Positions 1-8,255 of a stretch of 64,000 nucleotides of DNA are shown here, one piece after another. The number at the start of each line of letters is the position of its first letter. Positions within the stretch are counted from its first letter, which is position 1. The stretch spans positions 248,001-312,000 of the forward strand of contig NZ_LVYV01000012.1 in the NCBI RefSeq assembly GCF_001618955.1. Reading direction: 5' to 3'. A program made the position numbers and the translations under genes. The notes under the pieces were generated by a model that did no database searches, was not told where the DNA came from, and worked only from the letters and a program-made list of their open reading frames with translations. Source of the stretch: Tardiphaga robiniae. GTDB lineage: Bacteria; Pseudomonadota; Alphaproteobacteria; Rhizobiales; Xanthobacteraceae.

Positions 1-63
1 TCTGCGAGGGCATATCCAGGTGCCCACGGGATGCAGATGCATCGACCGTCGGAGACTTTTCTC

Positions 64-762
64 ATGATCGACCTCAGACCTTTCGACAAACTCGGCGGCG
101 CCGACCACGGCTGGCTCAAGGCCAAGCATCACTTCTCGTTCGGCAGCCACTACGACCCCGAGAATATGGGCCATGGCAGCCTGCGCGTCTGGAACGACGA
201 CGAGATCGCGCCGAACACCGGTTTCCCGGCTCATCCGCATTCCAACATGGAAATCATCACTTATGTCCGCGAAGGCGCGATCACGCATCAGGACAGTCTG
301 GGCAACACGGGCCGCACCGAGGCCGGCGACGTCCAGGTGATGAGTGCGGGCTCGGGCATCCGGCACTCCGAATACAATCTGGAGGCGTCGACCACGCGGA
401 TCTTCCAGATCTGGATCGAGCCTACGCAGACGGGCGGCCAGCCTTGCTGGGGCGCCAAGCCGTTTCCGAAGGCCGATCGCTCCGGCCAGTTCGTCACCAT
501 TGCCAGCGGCTTCAAGGACGACGCCGGGGCACTGCCTATCCGGGCTGACGCCCGGGTGCTGGCCACCACGCTGAAGGCCGGTGAGACCGCGCAATATCCG
601 CTGGGTAGCTCGCGCAACGGCTACCTCGTGCCGGCGGCCGGCGCGATCGAGATCAACGGCATTCGCGTCAACGCCCGCGACGGCGTCGCCATCCGCGATG
701 AGGCCAATGTCACGATCAGGGCGCTGGAAGATTCCGAACTCGTTCTGGTGGACGCGGCCTGA
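64..762 (+). CDS. Pirin family protein
   Basis: A 232-residue bicupin of the pirin family; characterised relatives act as quercetin 2,3-dioxygenases or redox-sensing nuclear cofactors, so the substrate here is unknown. The N-terminal cupin carries the family's metal-ligand pattern: the His pair in FPAHPHSNMEI and the His/Glu pair in GSGIRHSEYN. I chose the ATG at 64 over the in-frame ATG at 31 because GGAG lies at 51-54 with nine bases of spacing and the family starts at MIDLRPFDKL. wrbA follows on the same strand 56 bases on, and the two are probably co-transcribed as a quinone/oxidative-stress pair. Family assignment is firm; the reaction is not. Confidence 0.9.
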   Translation: MIDLRPFDKLGGADHGWLKAKHHFSFGSHYDPENMGHGSLRVWNDDEIAPNTGFPAHPHSNMEIITYVREGAITHQDSLGNTGRTEAGDVQVMSAGSGIRHSEYNLEASTTRIFQIWIEPTQTGGQPCWGAKPFPKADRSGQFVTIASGFKDDAGALPIRADARVLATTLKAGETAQYPLGSSRNGYLVPAAGAIEINGIRVNARDGVAIRDEANVTIRALEDSELVLVDAA

Positions 763-818
763 CGGCGCCCACCGATCATTAACCCGACCTATTCATCCCA
801 ATCCAACGGAGACTGACC

Positions 819-1418
819 ATGACCAAAGTACTCGTTCTGTATTATTCCGCTTACGGCCACATCGAAGCGATGGCCAATGCCGTCGCTGAAGGTGCACGCG
901 AAGCCGGCGCCACCGTCGACATCAAGCGCGTGCCTGAACTGGTGCCTGCCGAGGTTGCCAAGGCGTCCTACTACAAGATGGACCAGGCTGCCCCGATCGC
1001 GACCATCGACGATCTCGCGAATTACGATGCGATCATCGTCGGCACCGGAACCCGCTTCGGCCGCATGTCCTCGCAGATGGCCAACTTCCTCGATCAGGCC
1101 GGTGGCCTGTGGATGAAGGGCGCGCTGCATGGCAAGGTCGGCGGCGCCTTCACCGCGACCGCGACCCAGCATGGCGGCCAGGAAACCACGCTGTTCTCGA
1201 TCATCACCAACCTGCTGCATTTCGGTATGACCATCGTTGGCCTCAACTACGGCTTCCAGGGCCAGATGAAGCTCGACGAAGTCACCGGCGGCTCGCCCTA
1301 TGGTGCCACCACCCTGACCGGTGGCGACGGCAGCCGCCAGCCTTCGGCCAACGAATTGGCCGGTGCCCGTTATCAGGGCAAGGCGATCGCCGAGACCGCG
1401 AAGAAACTTCACGGCTAA
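819..1418 (+). CDS. wrbA: NAD(P)H:quinone oxidoreductase, WrbA type
   Basis: 199 residues, the normal WrbA length. It is a flavodoxin-fold FMN enzyme that reduces quinones by two electrons and so avoids semiquinone radicals in the cytoplasm. Visible marks are the N-terminal FMN phosphate loop ([14 protein letters not shown], about residues 8-21), the FMN-contact stretch [19 protein letters not shown], and the central TATQHGGQE segment typical of WrbA. CGGAG sits just upstream of the ATG. The gene follows the pirin gene and is closed by a strong hairpin 40 bases after its stop. Confidence 0.95.
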   Translation: MTKVLVLYYSAYGHIEAMANAVAEGAREAGATVDIKRVPELVPAEVAKASYYKMDQAAPIATIDDLANYDAIIVGTGTRFGRMSSQMANFLDQAGGLWMKGALHGKVGGAFTATATQHGGQETTLFSIITNLLHFGMTIVGLNYGFQGQMKLDEVTGGSPYGATTLTGGDGSRQPSANELAGARYQGKAIAETAKKLHG

Positions 1419-1458
1419 GCTGCGTGGCTAACTAAAAAGAGATGGCTGACAAGAGAAA

Positions 1459-1486
1459 GGCGGCGTTCTGATTGCAGAGCGCCGCC
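1459..1486 (+). terminator. Intrinsic terminator after wrbA
   Basis: An 11-bp GC-rich stem (GGCGGCGTTCT pairing with AGAGCGCCGCC, one G-T wobble) with a 6-base loop, followed by TTAT. It is placed to end the pirin-wrbA transcript. Confidence 0.7.
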
Positions 1487-1521
1487 TTATCTATACTGGA
1501 ACAAACGGATTCGATTTCATT

Positions 1522-1653
1522 ATGCTCGACGTGTATTTCATCTATCAGCTGGCCCGGCGGCCGCTGCACGCGATAGCCCGGAAATGGTTTTGTCGCGGCA
1601 TCGCGCATGTGACCAGGGGCGAAGTCGTTTGCCCCGAATGCCGCCAACACTGA
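1522..1653 (+). CDS. Possible 43-residue small protein
   Basis: An ATG-initiated ORF of 43 codons between the wrbA terminator and the ModE-like gene. The product is basic with a hydrophobic start (MLDVYFIYQLARRPL) and ends in VCPECRQH, a CxxC pair that could bind metal. No clear ribosome binding site precedes it. Not recognised as any family; it could be a chance ORF. Confidence 0.3.
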   Translation: MLDVYFIYQLARRPLHAIARKWFCRGIAHVTRGEVVCPECRQH

Positions 1654-1709
1654 AACGTTCCTTGATTGTTGGACTGGCAAGGTTGCGTCTGGGGACGTAG
1701 ACTTCGGCT

Positions 1710-2084
1710 ATGTCCAAGCCAGCCAGCCCGCCCGCGCCAGCCCTCAGTATCCGCATCGACCTCGATCCCGAGGGACGAATCGGACCGGGCAAGATTCAGC
1801 TTCTCGAACATATTCACGCCACCGGTTCGATTTCCGCCGCTGGCCGCGCCATGGCGATGTCCTACAAGCGCGCCTGGGATCTGGTGGATGAACTCAACCG
1901 GATCTGCGGGCAGCCTGCCGTCGAGCGCCAGACCGGCGGCAAGAATGGGGGCGGGGCGATCCTCACGCCATTCGGCCTGACGCTCATCAAGCGCTATCGT
2001 GGCATCGAAAACGCAGCGACCACCGCCGCGCGCAAGGAGCTGCTGGCGCTGAAGGGCGATATCGGCAAGAAGCGCAGATTCTAA
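1710..2084 (+). CDS. ModE-like winged-helix regulator, DNA-binding domain only
   Basis: 124 residues matching the N-terminal winged-helix domain of ModE: IDLDPEGRIGPGKIQLLEHI, then the SISAAGRAMAMSYKRAWDLVDEL recognition region, then GGKNGGGAILTPFG. E. coli ModE is about twice as long and binds molybdate through C-terminal TOBE/Mop domains; those are absent, so this regulator cannot sense molybdate in the classic way. It is followed by a DUF2478 gene and, on the opposite strand, a molybdopterin oxidoreductase, which fits control of molybdenum functions. One-domain ModE proteins are known in alphaproteobacteria; target genes are an inference. Confidence 0.85.
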   Translation: MSKPASPPAPALSIRIDLDPEGRIGPGKIQLLEHIHATGSISAAGRAMAMSYKRAWDLVDELNRICGQPAVERQTGGKNGGGAILTPFGLTLIKRYRGIENAATTAARKELLALKGDIGKKRRF

Positions 2085-2106
2085 CCGGTCAAGCCGGCGG
2101 TATCAC

Positions 2107-2130
2107 CGTTGTATCCGGATAAATATATCG
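2107..2130. promoter_or_regulatory. Candidate ModE-type operator
   Basis: CGTTGTAT and ATATATCG form an imperfect inverted repeat (6 of 8 matching) with an 8-base spacer, resembling the CGNTATAT half-sites of Mop boxes. It lies between the ModE-like gene and the DUF2478 gene. A separate perfect 11-bp palindrome, GTGACGGTCAC, abuts it at 2130-2140. Placement and half-site resemblance are the only support. Confidence 0.35.
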
Positions 2131-2233
2131 TGACGGTCACCCCGATCGCGCTTTCGAATGGCTCTATTCTGGAATAGGATTGATCGATCCTTGGTCGCTC
2201 GTGGCGCGCCGTGGTCTAAACTGGAACTTCGCA

Positions 2234-2800
2234 ATGTTCGACGCCCAATGCGATCTGGCTGCGCTTGTCTATGACAAGGATCAGGATCCCGACGCAGTGT
2301 TGCACACCTTCGCGGCGGATTTGAGCAAGCAGGGCATTCGCGCCGTCGGATTGGTGCAGCTCGGGCATCGCGAATTCGACGTGCCGAAGCTCACTGCAGT
2401 GATGCTCCATACCGGTGCGCAGGTGCGCTTGTTTCAGGATCTCGGTCCCGGCGCCAAGGGTTGCAAGCTCGATGTCGGGCAATTGCTCGATGCCGGCACG
2501 CAGGTTGCCGATGCCATCGACGAGGGCGCAGATCTCGTCATCATCAACCGGTTCGGCAAGCAGGAGCGCGAGGGCAAGGGGCTCGCTTATCTGATCGAGC
2601 GCGCGCTCTCGAGCGATATCCCGGTGGTCATCGCCGTGCCGTCGCATCGCTTTGCCGAATGGATCGCATTTGCCGATGGCATGAGCGTCAAACTGCATTG
2701 CGATCGCGAGTCGCTCGACGGCTGGTGGGCGAAAGTCTCTTGCCGCACCGAGGGACTGATACGTCAGGACCATCGCAGCGTTTGCGAAGTGCTGAAGTAG
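2234..2800 (+). CDS. DUF2478 family protein
   Basis: 188 residues matching the DUF2478 family, often found beside molybdate-transport or molybdopterin genes and frequently mislabelled 3-dehydroquinate dehydratase. The fold looks like an alpha/beta NTPase without an obvious P-loop: AALVYDKDQDPDAVLHTFA, IRAVGLVQLGH, then ADLVIINRFGKQEREGKGL and IPVVIAVP. A TTG at 2180 would extend the product by 18 residues, but homology to the family begins at FDAQCDLAALVYD, so the ATG at 2234 is preferred. Its neighbours are a ModE-like regulator and a molybdopterin oxidoreductase. Function unknown. Confidence 0.75.
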   Translation: MFDAQCDLAALVYDKDQDPDAVLHTFAADLSKQGIRAVGLVQLGHREFDVPKLTAVMLHTGAQVRLFQDLGPGAKGCKLDVGQLLDAGTQVADAIDEGADLVIINRFGKQEREGKGLAYLIERALSSDIPVVIAVPSHRFAEWIAFADGMSVKLHCDRESLDGWWAKVSCRTEGLIRQDHRSVCEVLK

Positions 2801-2889
2801 AATTTCTCTTCATAGCCGTAGCAAGCGACCTGTCGCGGCATCACTGCGAGAATATCGCGCGCAATCACGTTTCCATCAACGCGTCGCTA

Positions 2890-3552
2890 TCAATCGTCCG
2901 AATATCGCTGCTCTTGCCAGGGATCGCCGCGGTTGTGATAGCCGCGGACTTCCCAGTAGCCCGGCTTGTCGTCGCCAACGAATTCGATGCGCTGTAGCCA
3001 CTTGGCGCTCTTCCAGAAATACAGATGCGGCACGATCACACGCACGGGGCCGCCATGGTCGCGCTCGATCGGTCTGCCTTGCCACGAATGCGCCAGCAGC
3101 GCGTCTTCGGCGGCGAAATCTTCCAGCGACAGATTCGTCGTGTAGCCGTCATGGGATTCCAGCACCACGAAGCGCGCCTCGGGCTTCGGCTGGCAGGCAT
3201 CCAGCAGCGCACGCGTCGACAGTCCCTCCCACTGGTTGTCGTAACGCGACCAGGTGGTGACGCAATGAATGTCGGAGATGAAGGTCGATTGCGGCTGCGC
3301 GGAAAACTGCGTGAAATCCCAGAACAGCGGCGTCTCGACGGCGCCGTAGACATCGAGGCGCCAGCGCTCGCGGGGGATGTCGGGCGTGATGCCCAGATCC
3401 AGCACCGGCCAGTCCTGGGTCAGGTGCTGGCCGGGTGGAAGCCGATGTTCTCCGGGGCGCGCAATCTTGCCGGTGAGAAACCGGCCCTCGCGCGCCCAGC
3501 GCTGTTTGGTCTGCGTCAGCTTGGATTCCGGCGGGGTGTGGTCCTCGGTCAT
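2890..3552 (-). CDS. Sulfite-oxidase-like molybdopterin oxidoreductase
   Basis: 220 residues of the oxidoreductase molybdopterin-binding domain family (sulfite oxidase / YedY fold). The Cys in FISDIHCVTTWSRYDNQWEG, about residue 97, is the expected molybdenum ligand. Other family marks are LESHDGYTTNLSL, HGGPVRVIVPHLYFWKSAKW and the C-terminal PGYWEVRGYHNRGDPW. No Tat signal or C-terminal dimer domain is seen, so it is a cytoplasmic, sulfite-oxidase-like form of unknown substrate. AGGAG precedes the ATG. It faces the ModE-like/DUF2478 pair and overlaps neither. Confidence 0.85.
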   Translation of the reverse strand: MTEDHTPPESKLTQTKQRWAREGRFLTGKIARPGEHRLPPGQHLTQDWPVLDLGITPDIPRERWRLDVYGAVETPLFWDFTQFSAQPQSTFISDIHCVTTWSRYDNQWEGLSTRALLDACQPKPEARFVVLESHDGYTTNLSLEDFAAEDALLAHSWQGRPIERDHGGPVRVIVPHLYFWKSAKWLQRIEFVGDDKPGYWEVRGYHNRGDPWQEQRYSDD

Positions 3553-3581
3553 GCTGACGCTCCTTCTCTAGACTGGGGCCG

Positions 3582-4904
3582 TCACTCGTGACGATGCATC
3601 GCCGACTTGTGCTTGGTGTCGCGCATGGTGGCGTAAATCAGCAGCGACAGGAAGATCATGCCCGACAGATAATAGTAGAACCACTGTTCATGACCGATCT
3701 GCTTGAAGTAAAGCGCGATCGCCGGCGCCGTACCGCCGAAGATTGACACCGTCAGCGCATAGGGCACGCCGACGCCCAGGGCGCGGATATTGGTCGGGAA
3801 TAGTTCGGCCTTCACCACGGCGTTGATCGAGGTATAGCCGGCCACGAACACCCAGGCGCCGCAGATCAGCAGGAACGCTATGAACGGCGACTTGGTGGCC
3901 TGCAACGCTGTCAGGATCGGAACGGTCGCCAGCGTGCCGGCAACGCCGAAGAAGATCAGCAGCGGCTTGCGGCCGATGCGGTCGGAGATCGCGCCATAGA
4001 TCGGCTGCAGCAGGCAGGCGAACACCAGCGTGCCGAAGATCACCGTCGTGGTCTGGTCCGCGGTGAGGCCGACCGAGAGTTTCACGAAGGTCTGCATGTA
4101 GGTGGTGAAGGTATAGAACGCTGCGGTACCGCCGGCGGTGAGGCCGACAACCAGCAGCAATTCGCGCGGATAGGCCATCAGCGCGCGCAGCGAACCCATC
4201 GGCTTGGCCTGCTTCTTCGCTTCAACGAACTGGTCAGTCTCGTGCATGTCGCGCCGCATCACGGCGGTGAAGACCGCAAGACCCGCGCCGATCACGAACG
4301 GAATGCGCCAGCCCCAGTCCTTCAGCTCCTGCTCGGTGAGGAACACCTTCTGCAGCAGCAGCAGAACGATGATCGCGGTTAGTTGGCCGCCGATCAGGGT
4401 GACGTACTGGAAGCTCGAATAGAAGCCGCGATGCTTGGGATCGGCAACTTCCGAGAGATAGGTGGCGCTGGCGCCGTATTCGCCGCCGAGGCTGAGGCCT
4501 TCGATGATGCGGGCGAGCGCAAGCAGGATCGGTGCCGCGATGCCGATAGTGGCATAGGTCGGCGTGCAGGCAATGATCAGCGAGCCGAAGCACATGCACA
4601 GGACCGAGATCGTCAGCGATATACGACGGCCATAGGTGTCGGCGAGATAGCCGAACAGCCAGCCGCCGAGCGGCCGCATCAGGAAGGTGGCGGCAAACAG
4701 TACGGCCACATTGAGCTGCTGAACCACGGGGTCGGAGTTGGGGAAGAAGGCCGGCGCGAAATACAGGGCGAAGGCTGTGTAGGCGTAGAAGTCGTACCAT
4801 TCGACGAGATTGCCCATCGAGCCGATGAAGATCGCCTTGATGCGTTTTTTGGCGTCGTCAAAATGGAGTTTGCCGTCCGCCGGTGGTGCGAATGTATCAG
4901 CCAC
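3582..4904 (-). CDS. MFS permease, metabolite:H+ symporter (KgtP-like)
   Basis: 440 residues with 12 expected membrane segments. Motifs of the metabolite:H+ symporter family are clear: FIGSMGNLVEWYDFYAYTAFAL at the start, GYLADTYGRR after TM2, EGLSLGGEYGASATYLSEVA, and DRIGRKPLL in the central loop. The family takes up dicarboxylates such as 2-oxoglutarate, or osmolytes, with protons. Translation starts at GTG (4904) behind GAGGG. It stands alone, followed by the oxidoreductase on the same strand. The exact substrate cannot be read from sequence. Confidence 0.88.
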   Translation of the reverse strand: MADTFAPPADGKLHFDDAKKRIKAIFIGSMGNLVEWYDFYAYTAFALYFAPAFFPNSDPVVQQLNVAVLFAATFLMRPLGGWLFGYLADTYGRRISLTISVLCMCFGSLIIACTPTYATIGIAAPILLALARIIEGLSLGGEYGASATYLSEVADPKHRGFYSSFQYVTLIGGQLTAIIVLLLLQKVFLTEQELKDWGWRIPFVIGAGLAVFTAVMRRDMHETDQFVEAKKQAKPMGSLRALMAYPRELLLVVGLTAGGTAAFYTFTTYMQTFVKLSVGLTADQTTTVIFGTLVFACLLQPIYGAISDRIGRKPLLIFFGVAGTLATVPILTALQATKSPFIAFLLICGAWVFVAGYTSINAVVKAELFPTNIRALGVGVPYALTVSIFGGTAPAIALYFKQIGHEQWFYYYLSGMIFLSLLIYATMRDTKHKSAMHRHE

Positions 4905-5123
4905 GTAGAGCCCTCGTATTCCGTGAAATGAAATGTCCCGTTGCCACGCGCGGCACGAAAAGCCAATGCCGCGGAATGCATTGCTGCTGGCAGGATCGTG
5001 CTGTCAGGCGATGCGTGCATCCCGGCCGCGGCCACGCATGACTAGCCGCGATGTGCGACAATGTGGCTTAGACAAAAGTCTATGTAGGGTAGCGGTACTC
5101 CGGGCGGCCCTGCCCAAAGGCAT

Positions 5124-5155
5124 TGTCATGGCCGGCACAAGGCCGGCCATGACAA
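5124..5155. repeat. Perfect 14-bp hairpin, short palindromic repeat
   Basis: TTGTCATGGCCGGC and its exact complement are separated by ACAAG. It shares the GTCATGGCCGG core with the longer repeats at 17291 and 24647, so it looks like a short member of that family. It sits just past the amidase stop codon and could also act as its terminator. The rest of 4905-5178 shows nothing else. Confidence 0.7.
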
Positions 5156-5178
5156 CAGAGTACGAGGGTGGAGTTCCG

Positions 5179-6603
5179 TTACTTCGCCGGGCGCGGATCG
5201 ATCGGCGTGGAGTCGCGCAGGCCCAGAATGTCTTCCAGCACGCGTGCGCCGGCGAGCAGCGAGGCTTCGCCGCGCGGCGGGCCGACGACCTGCAATCCGA
5301 CCGGCAGACCCGTCGATGTGAAGCCGCAGGGCATCGACAGCGCCGGGCAGCAGGTCAGCGTGATCGCATAGACGATGCCCAGCCACTGTACGTAGTTGTC
5401 GAATTTGGTGCCGTTGCATTCGGCGAGATAGCGCTGCTCGATCGGGAACGGCGGCGTGATGGTCGCCGGGCACAGCAGCAGGTCGTATGTCTGGAAGAAC
5501 TCATAGGCCCGCGCAGCCAGCGTGACACGCTGCGCTTCCGCCTTCGCCAGGTCATCAACCGTGAGCTTCAGGCCCTGCTCGATGTTCCAGATTACTTCCG
5601 GCTTCAGCTGATCGCGCTTGTCGCGGAGCAGCTGGAGCTTCGAGATCGCGAAGTCATAGGCGCGCAGCACGTGGAAGCATTCGTGGGCTTCGCGCAGGTC
5701 GGGATGCGCTTCCTCGACGATGACGCCAGCGTCGGCGAATGCCATCGCTGCCTTGCGGGTGATGGCGACCACTTCGGGATCAACCGGGGTGATGCCGAGA
5801 TCCGGCGAATAGGCGATCCGCTTCGGCTTGGTGCCGGCGCGCACGGCGGAGCGGAATGAGGTCGGCAGTTTCGGCAGCGAGATCAGATCGGCAGGATGTT
5901 CGCCGCTCATGGCGTCGAGCATCAGCGCGAGGTCTTCCACGGTGCGGGCCATCGGGCCCTGCACGCTCACCATCCGGGCGAGCGCCACGGCGGGCGTCGA
6001 CGCCACACGGCCGACGCTCGGACGTAAGCCGACGATGCCGCAGAAGCTGGCGGGGTTGCGCAGCGAGCCGCCCATGTCGGAGCCATGGGCAATCCACGCG
6101 GTGCCGCTGGCAAGTGCTGCCGCGGCACCGCCCGACGAGCCGGCGGCCGACTTCGAGAGGTCCCATGGATTGAGCGTTGCGCCGAACACTTCGTTGAACG
6201 TATTGGCACCCGCGCCGAATTCAGGCGTGTTGGACTTCGCATAGATCACGCCGCCGTTTTCTTCGAGGCGTTCGACCAGAACGTTGGACTTGGTTGGCAC
6301 AACGTCCTTGTAGATCGGCGATCCCTGTGTGGTGCGCACGCCGGCCACCGCGGTGAGATCCTTGATGGGCACCGGCAGGCCGGCGAGGATTCCGCGTTCG
6401 CCGAGCGGCTTCTTCATCAGTTCTTTCGCAGCGTCGCGCGCGCGGTCGAAACACAGGATCGGCAGCGCATTGACCTGGCCATCAACTTCCTTGATGCGGG
6501 CTTCCAGCGCGTCCAGCAGATCGAGCGGCGTTACCGTCCCGGCATTGAGTTGATCGACCACGGCACAGGCCGTTGCTTTGATGAGATCTTGCTGAGAGGC
6601 CAC
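5179..6603 (-). CDS. Amidase signature family amidase
   Basis: 474 residues of the amidase signature family, which hydrolyses carboxamides in the cytoplasm. The Ser-cisSer-Lys triad is complete: Lys81 in GLPVPIKDLTAV, the cis-Ser in AAGSSGGAAAAL (about 157), and nucleophile Ser180 in GSDMGGSLRNPASF. The ORF stays open upstream, but GTG at 6603 is the better start because GGAGAAG lies at 6607-6613 and homology begins at SQQDLIKATA. It is divergent from a formamidase-like hydrolase, which suggests a shared amide or tryptophan-type degradation role. Not GatA: no gatB or gatC nearby. Confidence 0.9.
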   Translation of the reverse strand: MASQQDLIKATACAVVDQLNAGTVTPLDLLDALEARIKEVDGQVNALPILCFDRARDAAKELMKKPLGERGILAGLPVPIKDLTAVAGVRTTQGSPIYKDVVPTKSNVLVERLEENGGVIYAKSNTPEFGAGANTFNEVFGATLNPWDLSKSAAGSSGGAAAALASGTAWIAHGSDMGGSLRNPASFCGIVGLRPSVGRVASTPAVALARMVSVQGPMARTVEDLALMLDAMSGEHPADLISLPKLPTSFRSAVRAGTKPKRIAYSPDLGITPVDPEVVAITRKAAMAFADAGVIVEEAHPDLREAHECFHVLRAYDFAISKLQLLRDKRDQLKPEVIWNIEQGLKLTVDDLAKAEAQRVTLAARAYEFFQTYDLLLCPATITPPFPIEQRYLAECNGTKFDNYVQWLGIVYAITLTCCPALSMPCGFTSTGLPVGLQVVGPPRGEASLLAGARVLEDILGLRDSTPIDPRPAK

Positions 6604-6735
6604 GCACTTCTCCAATTTTGGATGCAGAGCAATTCGTATGCTTGGGATGTCGATCCCGACGTAGCCGTGTAGACCATTTTCTGGATAAATGGGACTCGCA
6701 GGCAGTGTCGCCTCACACAATGCAGGGATGCAACC

Positions 6736-7581
6736 ATGAGTAAGCCTTTCGGCGATTCCAACTGGCGCGCGATGTCACGCGAGCAGCTCGATGCCGGTCT
6801 GAACAACTCGACCGCCGTTGCGGGCAGCGCCGACATCACCGCCGGATGGGGCCAGCGCTCCGACGCCATGAAGGCGAAGTATCCCGCGCATCTCGACACT
6901 GCCTATGGCCCGCGTGAGCGCAACAAGTTCGATTTCATCAAGGCTGCCGAGGGCGGCCCGACACTGCTGCTGATCCACGGTGGCTACTGGCAGATGCGCT
7001 CGAAGGACTTCTTCACCTGCTTCGCCGCGGGTCCCATCGCCCATGGTATCAACGTCGCTGCGATTGGTTACACGCTCGCGCCGGATGCGACTCTCGATGA
7101 GATCGTGGCCGAGATGCATGCCGGTGTCGATGCGCTGGTTGAGAAGCTGCCGTCGCTGGGCGGCGATCCGAACCGCATCGTGGTGTCCGGCTGGTCCGCC
7201 GGCGGTCATCTCACCTCGACGACGCTGTCACATCCGAAGGTGAAGGGCGGCGTCGCCATTTCGGGCATCTACGATCTCGAGCCGATCCGCGCGTCCTATC
7301 TGAACGAGAAGCTCAAGCTCGACGAGGCGATGTCGAAGCGCCAGTCGCCGTTGCTGCAGGATGGCGGCCCGAACAAGCCGCTCGCGCTGGTGGTCGGCGG
7401 CGGCGAATTGCCGATCCTGCGCCAGCAGACCGCGGACCTCGCGGTGCATCGTGCACAGCATGGCCTGCCGGTGAGCTACGAGGAGATTCCGGGCGCCGAT
7501 CACTTCTCGATCATGAAAGAACTGGAATCGCCGACGGGGCGGATCACGACGCTGATCAAGGAATTGGTAGCGCGGATTTAA
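6736..7581 (+). CDS. Alpha/beta hydrolase, kynurenine-formamidase-like
   Basis: 281 residues with an alpha/beta hydrolase fold. The oxyanion motif HGGYWQ and nucleophile elbow GWSAGGHL are the combination seen in arylformamidase/kynurenine formamidase relatives; the catalytic His is likely in GADHFS near the C terminus. It is transcribed divergently from the amidase, 132 bases away, so both may act on amide or formamide compounds. No other tryptophan-degradation gene is in view, so the substrate stays open. Confidence 0.8.
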   Translation: MSKPFGDSNWRAMSREQLDAGLNNSTAVAGSADITAGWGQRSDAMKAKYPAHLDTAYGPRERNKFDFIKAAEGGPTLLLIHGGYWQMRSKDFFTCFAAGPIAHGINVAAIGYTLAPDATLDEIVAEMHAGVDALVEKLPSLGGDPNRIVVSGWSAGGHLTSTTLSHPKVKGGVAISGIYDLEPIRASYLNEKLKLDEAMSKRQSPLLQDGGPNKPLALVVGGGELPILRQQTADLAVHRAQHGLPVSYEEIPGADHFSIMKELESPTGRITTLIKELVARI

Positions 7582-7667
7582 AAGCGACCAACATCTCAAA
7601 CCGGAAGCGTATTGCGGACGCGGTGCAGCGCTTGTTGCACTGCTTCATCGGCTGTAGCGCGCGCGGT

Positions 7668-8099
7668 TCATTCGATTGCGACGACGCGAATGGGACGTGT
7701 TCCGACCGGGGCGCCGGTTGCGCGGTCGATGGTAACGGGATCGATCTCCGTTCCGGTCTCTGCGTCGAAGAACCGGGTGACGTCGCCCCCGCCGCGATGC
7801 TTGCGTCCCCACGCGCCGATCGCAAACAGCACCGGCAGAAAGTCGCGGCCAGCGTCCGTCAGCACATATTCGTCCCGTGGCGGACGCTCGGAATAGCGGC
7901 GTTTCTCCAGCAACCCCTCGTCGGTCAGGGCTGAAAGACGCCCCGTCAGCATCGTCGGCGCGATACCGAGGCCTTTGCGGAAATCATCGAAGCGGGTCAG
8001 CCCCGCATGGGCGTCGCGCATGATCAGCATGCTCCATGCGTCCCCCACTACCGCGAGGCTCCGGGCAATCAGGCATGGCTGGTCCGAAAGATTCTTCAT
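7668..8099 (-). CDS. HxlR-family transcriptional regulator
   Basis: 143 residues. The winged helix carries the HxlR pattern: CLIARSLAVVGDAWSMLIMRDA, then FRKGLGIAPTMLTGRLSALTDEGLLEKR, then DEYVLTDAGRDFLPVL. HxlR proteins respond to electrophiles and quinones, often through an N-terminal Cys; here Cys9 is the candidate. It is divergent from a hydrolase-reductase gene pair, and palindromic sites lie in the shared promoter region next to its start. Repression of both sides is the expected mode. Confidence 0.9.
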   Translation of the reverse strand: MKNLSDQPCLIARSLAVVGDAWSMLIMRDAHAGLTRFDDFRKGLGIAPTMLTGRLSALTDEGLLEKRRYSERPPRDEYVLTDAGRDFLPVLFAIGAWGRKHRGGGDVTRFFDAETGTEIDPVTIDRATGAPVGTRPIRVVAIE

Positions 8100-8112
8100 G
8101 TCAGTATCTTTT

Positions 8113-8143
8113 TAGTAGTGACTTACTATTCTTTCGATAGTAA
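8113..8143. promoter_or_regulatory. Palindromic operator region of the HxlR divergon
   Basis: Two overlapping inverted repeats lie 14 bases upstream of the HxlR start: TTACTAT-N7-ATAGTAA (8123-8143, perfect) and TAGTA-N6-TACTA (8113-8128, perfect). Half-sites of this TAGTA/TACTA type fit a dimeric winged-helix repressor controlling its own gene and the divergent operon. Confidence 0.6.
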
Positions 8144-8255
8144 CACCGCCTACAAGGATGTTCCACGATAAAACGAAGGCAGAAGCGATGAGTACAGGAG
8201 AGCGCAGCCGCATCGGGCTGATGACAGCACAGGTGCTGCGGCAATGGAGCAAACA

